64,000 bases of DNA from Alentia gelatinosa (lineage: Eukaryota > Annelida > Polychaeta > Phyllodocida > Polynoidae): NCBI GenBank assembly GCA_950022655.1, contig OX465583.1, positions 33,011,360-33,075,359 on the forward strand, in the 5' to 3' direction. Both the position numbers and the translations under genes were made by a program. Shown one piece after another: positions 1 through 10,200 of the stretch. The number at the start of each line of letters is the position of its first letter. The first letter of the stretch is position 1. The notes beneath the pieces were generated by a model, which was given only the letters and a program-made list of their open reading frames with translations, did no database searches and had not been told where the DNA came from.

Positions 1-157
1 CTACGCCAGCGCCGTACTTTCGACACTGACGTTGTGTATGCACTGTATGTTATTAGTATTTTGTGTTGTTTGCTTGGCTCAATTTTGATGCATGATGTGA
101 CTGTAAAACATAAGGATCAGCGGAATAAAGGTCAGAATTTGTCTAATCGCCCCAATC

Positions 158-1195
158 ATGGCTTATATACTACCAGATGAGTTAAAAAAGTTAAAAGGAG
201 ATATATTCTTAAATGTAAACATCCACAGTCTCTATGCAAAACTAGATCAGCTCTATCAAATATTTCAATGTTGCAGCTACATAACAATAACAGAAACATG
301 GTTAAAGGAGCATCATGCTCCGAATCTTCTATGTATAGACAATCTCTTCTTAACGCGATTAGACAGAAACTATGAGGATGAAAAAATTGGAGGTGGTGTT
401 GCGCTTTATGCAAAAAGCTGCGTCCAACCCTATTTCAGTAAAATTTCCAGGTATTGTGCCTCTACTCCGAAGTATGAAGTTTTGACCTGTTCAGTCACTG
501 AACCCCATAAAAAGAAATTGTTAATAATCTCAGTTTACCGTCCCCCACATAAAAACGTCAAGGCCTGTTACGAATACCTGAATAATATTTTGATTGATGA
601 AGAATTTAAAAACTATGAGATATGGATTCAAGGAGACCTCAATATAAACACCAATACTAGAATGAGCCCCAAATATAGGATCCTAAACAGTTTTCTAATA
701 AAAAATGACCTTACGCAGTTAGAAACACTTGACACCTTTATATATAATAATGGAACAAGTAAGATTGATTACTTTTATACTAATTGCAAACAAGTTATGA
801 AATCCGGCAATCTGAACTACTTTATCTCAGACCATGTGGCAATTTTTGCCCAGCGTAAACATACTAGGACAAAACTTGAAAGAACATATGTGACAGGTCG
901 AAATTTTAATAAGATAAATAAAAAGCGTATGTCAGACCACATGAGAGGATATACCTACCCCGATGACGACCGGGACCTAAATACAGACCTAGAAAATCAT
1001 ATTTATACACTGTTAAATTCGGCATGCCCCATAAGGAACTATATGATTAAGAGTAAGGGAGGCCTTGAGTTACCTAGATCTATTAGGGAACTAATAGAAC
1101 ACAGAGCCTCGTTATTGAAGGAGCTAACGAAAAGTAGATTTGTGGATAACGGTACCCTACGGGAAATACGAACCCTAAGAAAAACCCATCAATAA
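158..1195 (+). CDS. LINE ORF2 N-terminal part: endonuclease (EEP) domain
   Basis: This is the endonuclease/exonuclease/phosphatase domain that nicks target DNA for LINE insertion. Visible EEP signatures are the N-terminal N-x-x-S-L block, TETWL, the QGDLNIN block that holds a catalytic Asp/Asn pair, and the late SDHVAIF block with the Asp-His pair. After the domain comes a linker rich in basic residues. The reading frame stops at 1193-1195, but the protein continues in the next frame (about 1185 onward) into the reverse transcriptase, so the stop results from a one-base frameshift near 1185. The ATG at 158 is the first in frame; an upstream start outside the window is possible. The copy is probably inactive unless a frameshift is normally used. 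Confidence 0.85.
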   Translation: MAYILPDELKKLKGDIFLNVNIHSLYAKLDQLYQIFQCCSYITITETWLKEHHAPNLLCIDNLFLTRLDRNYEDEKIGGGVALYAKSCVQPYFSKISRYCASTPKYEVLTCSVTEPHKKKLLIISVYRPPHKNVKACYEYLNNILIDEEFKNYEIWIQGDLNINTNTRMSPKYRILNSFLIKNDLTQLETLDTFIYNNGTSKIDYFYTNCKQVMKSGNLNYFISDHVAIFAQRKHTRTKLERTYVTGRNFNKINKKRMSDHMRGYTYPDDDRDLNTDLENHIYTLLNSACPIRNYMIKSKGGLELPRSIRELIEHRASLLKELTKSRFVDNGTLREIRTLRKTHQ

Positions 1196-1223
1196 ACAAA
1201 TCAGAGCCCATAAAGCTAAACAA

Positions 1224-2969
1224 GTGACCGAAAAAATTGAGTCTAATAAAAAGAACCCTAAGCGTCTATGGAGAGAAATTAACGAAGTATGGGAACCAAG
1301 ATCAACAAACGATGGCTTATACAAACAATGTGCTGCAGGTAGCAACCAAAGTTTAAAGGATACAGCTGATGAAATGAACGATTACTTTGCCAACATAGGC
1401 CCAAACATTTTGAACTTACTTGGTAGAGTTGAAGATGACGCCGGCACAACAATTCATGACTTACACCAAAATGTCTTAGCTCCTAAGGAAGTATCAAACC
1501 CTGAGGTACTAAAAATATTGAAAGATATCGATCCTAACAAGGCAACTGGTCTAACCTGTCTCAACTCCGGGCAACTTAAAAAGTTACTGCTGAGCAATCC
1601 AACAATTGTAGTGAAGCTAATAAATACAGTGATGACAGAACATACCTTCCCAAACTCTCTACTACATGGGACTATAACCCCGCTACCAAAATCTGGAAAC
1701 CGAACCGAGTTCGCTAATTGGCGTCCAATTACTGTTGTACCCACCATGTCTAAGATAATCAAAAAATCTATCCAAGGGCAAATAATAGCACATATTTATG
1801 AAAGCCAACTCATTCATGAAAACCAGTTCGGTTTCGTGCATGGGCATTCTACAAGCCAAGCTATCTTCCAGTTAGTGACAGTCTTAAATAATGCAATGAA
1901 TAGGAAAATAGTAAGCCTGTGCACTTTCGTAGACCTACGAAAAGCCTTCGACAGTGTGTGCCATATAATACTGTATAAAAAACTGAGGAATTTCGGCCTA
2001 ACCAGTGACTATATTAAACTAATAAAATCATATCTGGAAAACCGCACACAATCGATAAAAATGGGGAACATTATCTCAAAGAAGAACCCAATTACCTGCG
2101 GAGTGCCACAGGGCTCTGTTCTAGGCCCTACGTTATTCATTATGTTTGTAAATGACCTTTTCCGTGTCATTAAAAACAGCACAGTCCTCATGTATGCGGA
2201 CGATTTGGTTTTAGTATCCAAAAATAAAAACACTGACGATTCGTTCCGTGAGACGCAGGAAGATTTGAATAATATTGAGAAATGGATGAAAGAAAATAGA
2301 CTACTTATCAACACCCAGAAGACAGTTCAAATGTGGGTTGGAAATAACCTAAACAACAAAGTTTTGAGGACTAACATAATAAACAACATCAACCTTCATA
2401 GAGTACAACAGTTTAATTACCTTGGTATAACGATAGATAGTAGATTAACTTTCAGAAACCAAGTGAATAAGATAATAGCAGAATCTAGGTTAAAAACTAA
2501 GAAGTTGTCTCTTCTGAAATACATGCTACCCAGAGAAATAAGAATAACAATAATGAAACAGTGTATCCTGCCGATCTATGACTATGTGGGCTATATTTAT
2601 CTTAGTAGCACCCGCACTGACATGAATCGCCTAGATGTATCCTTTCATCACTGTATGCGTGCAGCTTTAGGGACCCGACATATACGAGAATTCTCAATAA
2701 ACAAGCTTTACCAACATTGCAAAATAAGACCGCTGAAATACAGAAGATTAGTACACCTACTGATGACAGTGCATTGGTGGTCAAATGACCCAGCACATAG
2801 GGACCCTCGAAATATTATTACTAGAAGACAGCAAAAATTAGTACTAATGGTTGACGCACCAAGGACTGAAAAATTCAGGAAGTCACCCCTGTATCTTAGT
2901 ATCCCATTCTGGGACAGAATCCCTAAAGAAATCCAGCAAACAAATGACCCTGCATATTATTACATTTGA
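1224..2969 (+). CDS. LINE ORF2 C-terminal part: reverse transcriptase
   Basis: Reverse transcriptase of a jockey/CR1-like LINE. Ordered motifs are visible: the NWRPI block, VDLRKAFDSV (first catalytic Asp), the CGVPQGSVLGP block and MYADDLVLV (catalytic YADD). The LGI/TID thumb region follows, and a C-terminal segment ends at 2969. Open sequence in this frame extends upstream of the nominal start to about 1185, with a basic K/N-rich linker typical of the EN-RT junction, so the 1224 start is only a convenience. It would act on its own RNA at the nicked target. It is separated from the endonuclease by the frameshift. Confidence 0.88.
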   Translation: MTEKIESNKKNPKRLWREINEVWEPRSTNDGLYKQCAAGSNQSLKDTADEMNDYFANIGPNILNLLGRVEDDAGTTIHDLHQNVLAPKEVSNPEVLKILKDIDPNKATGLTCLNSGQLKKLLLSNPTIVVKLINTVMTEHTFPNSLLHGTITPLPKSGNRTEFANWRPITVVPTMSKIIKKSIQGQIIAHIYESQLIHENQFGFVHGHSTSQAIFQLVTVLNNAMNRKIVSLCTFVDLRKAFDSVCHIILYKKLRNFGLTSDYIKLIKSYLENRTQSIKMGNIISKKNPITCGVPQGSVLGPTLFIMFVNDLFRVIKNSTVLMYADDLVLVSKNKNTDDSFRETQEDLNNIEKWMKENRLLINTQKTVQMWVGNNLNNKVLRTNIINNINLHRVQQFNYLGITIDSRLTFRNQVNKIIAESRLKTKKLSLLKYMLPREIRITIMKQCILPIYDYVGYIYLSSTRTDMNRLDVSFHHCMRAALGTRHIREFSINKLYQHCKIRPLKYRRLVHLLMTVHWWSNDPAHRDPRNIITRRQQKLVLMVDAPRTEKFRKSPLYLSIPFWDRIPKEIQQTNDPAYYYI

Positions 2970-3308
2970 AAAACCTTATCCTCGAACTGCCTGACCTTAT
3001 TTGTTGACTGCGTCCTGCACTAAATGAGCCAAGCAGCATTGTACCCTGCCCTGTATTGCCTTGTCTATACTTACCTGTTTAGCCTATGGACTATAATGAA
3101 CTCTTTCAAGGACCACCTGACCTTTTTTACTTTTTTACTTTTACTTACCACATAGCATCTTGCATCGGAGAAGCCAAGCAGCTTTTTTGTTTTGTCCTGT
3201 ATGTCTTGTCTATATCTACTTGTGTGTCTTGTTGACTACGATGGAAGAACGCCCAAGTTGGGGTGAATTGTATGTTTTATACTGAATAAAAAAATAAAAT
3301 AAAAAAAA

Positions 3309-4026
3309 TGTGATATGCAATCATTGCATGTCCATTTCAAATAAAATCATTAATAATAACATTGTTTGAACGTTGCAATTTTCAACGAAATTGCTTCTGG
3401 GGAGACTGATGGTTGTGAACGATATTTGGTAAGCTTTGCATAACAATGTAATTCTGTAGCATTTTACGGATGTGACTGAGGCACAAGATCTGCATGCCTT
3501 TCAGGGCTAACAACAATCCATTACTAACCCACACATCTTCAATAATGCCAATGCCAGTAATCTAGATCCATCTTACTGCCACAACTTGTCCTATAATTCC
3601 TTCTTTTTCACACTTACCCATCTCCCTGTCTACATATCATTTCTCACTCTAATACCCTCAGTTTACCTATCTTAATTATGCTGTCGCCCCCAATCTGTGA
3701 CCTTCTTAAATCCACTCTCTTGAGCTCTCAAAATGCTTGCACCAACAAAAGATCATTATATACACTCAACTGCTACCCTTCTGTTCACCTTCAGCTGGGT
3801 CATCCCTGTGCTGTAAATCTGTTAATTATCCACAGGTCTCACTGAAGTATTAAACCTACCCACCAACTCATCCAGGTTTATTTAGTGAAGTTCAAGAGCA
3901 CCATTTCATCCATTTAAACCATGACCTACAGAACCCTCTCCAATTATAGATATGTTGAATCCAGCATTGCTTTACTGTAGGACGTACACAAGCAACTCAC
4001 TTTAGAGGAGCTCATTTTCGTCTCAT
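3309..4026. other. Intergenic, no gene seen
   Basis: No convincing exon, RNA gene or element was recognised on either strand. The stretch is C/T-rich on the plus strand around 3540-3900. Confidence 0.4.
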
Positions 4027-4350
4027 ACTAGCGACTTCGTTGTGATTTGGCTACTACCTACCCCCCCCCCCCCCCCCCTGCTTCCCGTTTAAGAGCCTGT
4101 GCGCCCTGGCCCTTGCGACAATGGGATGTACTACAGTCTAACGATTCCTAGCTGCCGTCGTGCCCCCTAGCGGGTGAACAGGAAAACATCGTAAACTTGT
4201 GGTTATCATTTCTCATGACACAGGCGCTTGAGCTGATCATCAGCGATCAGAACTCTTTGGATTGATGCCAGCGAAAGGATGAGATCTCATTGCTTTCTCT
4301 CAAGGAAAGGAGATAAGAGAACTACAGTTATAATTCATGTTTTCAGTATG
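4027..4350. repeat. Dispersed repeat, copy 1 of an ACTAGCGACTTCGT family
   Basis: It opens with ACTAGCGACTTCGT and closes with a CCAGCGAAA...GAGATCTCATT...GAGATAAGA-ACTAC block. The same opening and closing blocks recur in the same order at 19948-20110 and 20219-20480. A run of about 19 C lies at 4060-4078, and a GCGCCCCCTAG-like block is shared with copy 2. The class is unknown; it is a non-autonomous repeat. Confidence 0.6.
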
Positions 4351-4467
4351 GCAAGAAATGAATGCTAAGAAAAGATCTGTGTAGAGAGATACAAAAGAGA
4401 ATAGCAGGTTTGAATTTAGCACGACACGAGAATCTCACTCTTGTGGCCCTTCAGTCAGCCTAGGTCA

Positions 4468-4560
4468 GGGAGCTGTTTGAAAAGTCGGGAGGGTGCTAAA
4501 CGAGAGTACTCACCGCCAAAGCGAGAGCTAACAATGGCACTTGAAGCGTCGCTGTCGAGT
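4468..4560 (+). repeat. Truncated copy of the GGGAGCTGTTTC inverted-repeat element
   Basis: The first ~93 bases closely match the left part of the complete element at 11044-11267, including the GGGAGCTGTTT terminus and the shared GCTAAACGAGAGTACTCA block. The right half and right terminus are absent, so this is a partial copy. Confidence 0.7.
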
Positions 4561-7213
4561 TTCAAAAAGTTTGAAAAAAAAACCGCTTGCCTGAAAGAGT
4601 TTCCTTTCTGAGTGTTTTTCAAACTTTCGTTTACTGGAAGACCGGAAATGGATATGTATATAAAAGAAACAGCCACCAGATGAATTACAATTGATGGACG
4701 AAGGTTTGGATTGCATACAACCAAATGGAAATACGTGCACCAATCTACCTGAAATTTTAAATTTCTATAATCAAATCTTGTAATATTCAGTTATGCAGCC
4801 CTTGAGAAATATGGACCGCTAGCGATGATTTAGGAGCAATTTCTGCAAACTGGTTAGCATAGATATAGAATAAGATGGCCACCACTAAGATTTATCTTAA
4901 GGGGTGTTACATTGAAAAAGTGGAGGAATCGAAAAGATGACTTGCATGTGGTTAGCCACATTTTCACAGCGATCACCTGACATTGACCATTCAGCTGAGT
5001 ATAGACACCAATACAGTGGAGCTGCACCACACATAGTCATGCAGCAATATTCTGACATCGGTATCGCCTTTGGTAGTCTTATCATGTTCATGCACACCCT
5101 AACCACAAACTCTAAAATCATAGCAACTTTTCATTAATTCTTGCACAGAAAAAAGTCCTGTTTTTTCATGTATTTGAAGTTTTTAAAAGATTGTAAATAA
5201 AAGACCACATTAGTTTTGACATCAATATTTATAGTTCCCTGGTATTTTGGTGCCAAATATGTTTCAGTAATGAGGATTCAAATGGAGAAACTCATGTACT
5301 TGACACTGGTGTACTTTAAGTCTTTTCCCAAATAATTTTCCCTCTGTCTAAAGATCTCAGAGCAGAATATTGAAATTCGGCTTTCCCATTCTTGTGAGAA
5401 AATTGTAGATTTGATTTATATGGAAGGACACACCCATTTCATAGTCTCAGATATGCTCCCTTTTACCAGGTGCATAGTCTCTGGCTTGCAGCTTTTTCCT
5501 ATCCATAAATGTCACCCATACCTGATTTTCGACTTGTAGCAATGGTATAAAGTTTGCCACAAGAAATGGTTTATTGTAGCTTTGCTATTCATAAAATTAT
5601 GTTTATTTGTTGTTTAATTACTATAATAATTTATCTATGTCAAGACCATGTACTCGAAGCATTATACGATGGACAAATACTTTTTCAGCATATTTGTATT
5701 TTTGTTGTGCTCCAAGCCAGTTAGGGAATCGTCTAGACACTACAAAGAGTGAAGACTGATTGTAAACAGGCAATTACTGCCTTATCGTACCCAGGGTAAA
5801 TAAAATACTATTAAAAAGAAATTCTGACTACTGGCCACTTGGTATACGTAGCTGATGCACAGGGGAAAGTAGACATTTGGTGTCCTATAATTTACATATG
5901 TATGAAAAGGAGGAACAACCATAGTTATTTCTCATACCATCACATAACCATACAATAATATAAGTACTAGTTATGGTTGTTGCAATCACAACCTCCAACA
6001 AGGAATTGATACAATAACCATAACTTGTTAAAATGAAGCAATATCTGTTGCAATCACAAGCAGACAGTTTGTGGTATCAGTTATAATCTAGTTGGTAAAG
6101 ACAATTGGGATAATTAATTTTAAATTCTTTTCTGCTACCTACATTCGTATAGTTTGGGTTCAGTGTGTTCCCAATTTTAATACCTCGCAAGTAATTCATT
6201 TATCTCTACCAGTTTGTTTTTAGCCCATGAAAACGTATATTTCTAGGTTTAAATTAAGCTGTTCCTGTTATTCTGATTCACCAGGATACCCAGGGAGGTG
6301 TCACCAGTCAGGAGAGGTCCAGGACACTTTTCACGATGTACAACTCCCCACAGTAAATTATTAAACGCAAATTGGATGATTCCTCGTGGATCGTCGGCCA
6401 CAACGTACTGTCCGTGCCCACGATAAATCGAATTATTAGATCCACACCCTCATACGACCTATCGACGGACTTTCAAGTAGCGTCGGGGTGAATAATTAAA
6501 CGGCCCTTTCATCTTCCCCACCTCTTGGCTTGACTTGAAAATAATAATCTTGATATGTCAGATGGTAAGATGATAAAAATACTTGTTCATTTGATCTTTT
6601 ATAAGAACGGCAGGTACATATATATTACTGGATATTAGAATTGTTAGTGGCCTCAATTAATCTGTATAATGTTTTACTAATAAAATATGATGTATTGGTC
6701 TTTGAAGAAAAAGTGAGTTTGTCCAGGGTTTTTAACATGTTTATTTATGACAGATACTACATAACTATTTAAATGTATATACATTTATACAAAATACAAA
6801 CCATGGACTGATTGCGGGATTTGTTCATCTTTTGCTGGCGCATGCGACCGATCAGATACCTCATCGGTTGAAGGCCAGGAATAACATTGGATAATGACTC
6901 AAGTATCGGGCATAGGCATAAAGGATGTAGCGCCATTGTTTCCTGCTCATGTGGGAATAGTTTTCAACGATGCAATAATCAACAATAAAAGTGGAGTGAC
7001 TGCTGTGGGCACAGAGACTATTACCTTATGGACCCATGACTCATTATTACCAAAATAATACCGTTACTGTGGTGTAATTCTCTTAAAATAAATAATGGTA
7101 TGGTTTTTAATGAAGATATGCCAAAAGTTGTGAAAAGTAATGCCTATTCAAAATAAAAACACTATTGATGTAAATCCCTAGAATGAATAAGAGAGCGAAG
7201 CTCGATTTGAAAA
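4561..7213. other. Intergenic, 3' flank of the minus-strand gene
   Basis: No exon was recognised. The open frames on both strands here (for example 4897-5137) overlap antisense and lack splice or family support. A possible minus-strand polyadenylation signal for the CE4-like gene is TTTATT on the plus strand at 6740-6745, which would give a 3' untranslated region of roughly 0.5 kb; this is weak. Confidence 0.35.
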
Positions 7214-10200
7214 TTAATCTGCGTGTTCCTTGGCGTACAAATAGATAAAGGCGCCAACACAGAGGAGTACCTCGGATACCAATAACCATCGCCCATCGAT
7301 TGCCGATTGATTTCGTTTTTCTTCACACTCATCCTTTTCTTCTTTAATGCGGTCAAATGGTGCAAAATATCTGCAAACACACATGGTGAAAAACAAATGT
7401 AAACATGTATTTACATAACTATAATCTCAATTGAGCTAGTTGTGAACACCTATTTGATTTTGATAAAGAAGAATGGGCGTTAATAGCGACCGTTTTCAAG
7501 AAGGGCAAAGTGTTTTTCAAACATAAGAATCTTTATGCATCTCAGCCACATGCTGAGATGCGACCGTTTTGCTAGATTTGGGCGTTTTTCAGTTGTGACG
7601 ATCACTACTGATTGCAGGTGACAATGGGAGACAGTTTAAGACTTGTCATATATAGTTTTGATGGGTGGATGTAACTTATTTTTTCCAAAGACGGAGAAGC
7701 ATTCTGATAATCTGGCATGCCAATATCCGAGATTTCAGAATCATCTTGTTGTTATTATGACCATGAGAAACATTTGACTGAAAATCTGCAAAATGCAGAC
7801 ACTGCCGCACTGGGCGAGCGTGTGAATAGCCTTCGCGCTTGCTCAGCTTTAATTGTCAAGATCACCCTATATATGTAAATAACCACAACACACATTCAAA
7901 AAGTAACTCATGTCTGACTCAGGAAATACTCAATGGAAAATTATGAAATCTTAGGGTTGAATCATATGAAAATGGGCAATTCATCACAGTAAATATGGTT
8001 TAATTTGAATAAGTATAAAATTCCAGAAGCAATAATTACAAGCAATCACAGAGTAATCGTCTTAGCGGTGATCACCTCTGCGACTGCTTCTGAAAAACAC
8101 ATCTCACCGTCACTATGGAAATACATCTGTCATAGATGGAAGGAGTGTTGTCTCAGTAGCCAACTATTGAACTTTTTATTTTTTAAATCGTTAAATCTGG
8201 TCATTCCCACGCATCCTGATTATAATCAATTCTTTGATTCACCTATCCACAAATACAATATACCACCATTACGTTTGCTTTCAGGGTGTGTTCCACCAGA
8301 TAGGCATTGAACTGGTGGTCAGCAGGCCTTTCAGTTCACCTGCCGGGCCAGCTCAATGTATACAAATTGTCAGAGCTATTCCACCAACCCAACTTATTCT
8401 AGCCAGCCGACAACCACATGGGACCCTACACTACCCGGCCACCAACCTCGCACACGCTTCCACTATGCTGGGAACCTGCCAGGTGCCAGTGAGGCGATGG
8501 AACTGCCACACCATCCAGTGAAAGTTCCCCGTTCATTCGATAGGGAGCACACAAAACTCTTTTTTAGCTAAATTAAGTCTATACCAAAAGTCCCCATCAC
8601 ACCATGGAGACAGGCTATGGAAATAACTGGATGCCAACACACAACACATACCCTAGGTAAAAGAGTTTAAGAAGGTAAGAAAGTCCTGTTTGTCCGAATA
8701 CGATTGAAGTTGTGAGGCTTGTCAGACACAGATAAGATGTACACTGTATAGATATGTCATCATCCACTCATTATCCTACCCCGAATAAAAAACGCCATAG
8801 GTTTAACATTGGCCCAATGTATTTGACATATAGTTGGATAAAGTGTTATTTATGCACCGAGGTGAATAAAAAAACGGACCAATCAGGGACGAGATAACGA
8901 AAGTAGATCCGGCAGCATTGATTACTTCTAACGTGGATAATTACAAATATTCTCTGTATATCGGTGAGATGGGGTAGGATAAATACGAAACCAAACGAGA
9001 ATTAGCCTTGTCAATGTTTATCTCGTTTGGTTTCTACTAATTATTCGTCATAATGTAAATATTTAACTAAGTTCATGTGGTTCACTGTTGTCACTCAAAA
9101 GACTATGTAAAACTACATTGGAAGACCTGCTCTAGCAGAACTGTATTTTGTGATAAATAAATAAAAATTCTAAAAAGCATTGTACGGCGGTTTCATCTAT
9201 GTAAATCTTAATATTTAGAAGGTGATGCTTCAAGGTAGGCATCATTCGCATTTACAACGAGTAATTCCACTGAGAATAAGGAACGTACCTGATATTTCTG
9301 AGTTCTGTGGGTGTCTGCATCCAACCCAAAAGATCTCTATATGAAATAATCCACACGTCGTCATCATTACCCATCGCTAGGATCTCATCAAGGAACCTGC
9401 AAAGTACAGTACATCGTCTATATTCCGGGAAGCAGACCGTGCCAGTGGCGTCAGAATAGGGGGGGCAGGGGGGGCGGCCGCCCCCCCCCCCCACTTTTTT
9501 GCCAGCCCCAAAAAGTCAGCACCCTCAAATTTAACTCAATCAAGTGTAAAAACTGTCTTGATTTTTCAACATGTCGAAAAATGTCGAAAAATGTCTAAAT
9601 CTAACTTTTTAGCATGCAATGACTTTTCACTGTGGAAAATTGTCAAAATCTGACCTTTTACCTTGCAATGACTGCTAAGCTCTGACTTTTCACCGTGGAA
9701 AAGTGTCAATGTCTGACCTTTTACCGTGCAATGATGGCTAAGATCTGACTTTTAACCATGCCAAAGTGTCAAAGTCTGACCTTTTACTGTGCAATGACTG
9801 CTAAGCTCTGACTTTACAGTGTGGAAAGGTTTCACAGTCTGACTTTTTACCGTGCAATGACAGCTAAGCTCTGACTTTTCACTGTAGAAAAGTGTCAAAG
9901 TCTGACCTTTTACCATGCAATGACAGCTAAGCTCTGACTTTTCACTGTGGAAAACTGTCAAAGTCTGACCTTTTACCATGCAATGACTGCTAAGCTCTGA
10001 CTTTTCACAGTGGAAAAGTGTCAATGTCTGACCTTTTACTGTCCAATGACAGCTAAGCTCTGACTTTTAACAGTGCTAAAGTGTCAAAGTCTGACCTTTT
10101 ACTGTGCAATGATGGCTAAGCTCTGACTTTTGAACGTGGAAAAGTGTCAATGTCTGACCTTTTACTGTCCAATGACAGCTAAGCTCTGACTTTTAACCGT

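Larger units (their letters stand above)
1..3308 (+). mobile_element. Non-LTR retrotransposon (LINE), single frameshift, nearly full length
   Basis: An apurinic-like endonuclease and a reverse transcriptase lie in tandem, followed by about 300 bp of 3' untranslated sequence and an A-rich tail (AATAAA-type runs, 3284-3308). The order and spacing match the ORF2 of jockey/CR1-type LINEs. The window starts inside the 5' region, so the true 5' end and any ORF1 cannot be seen. No target duplication can be checked because the left flank is missing. Confidence 0.9.
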
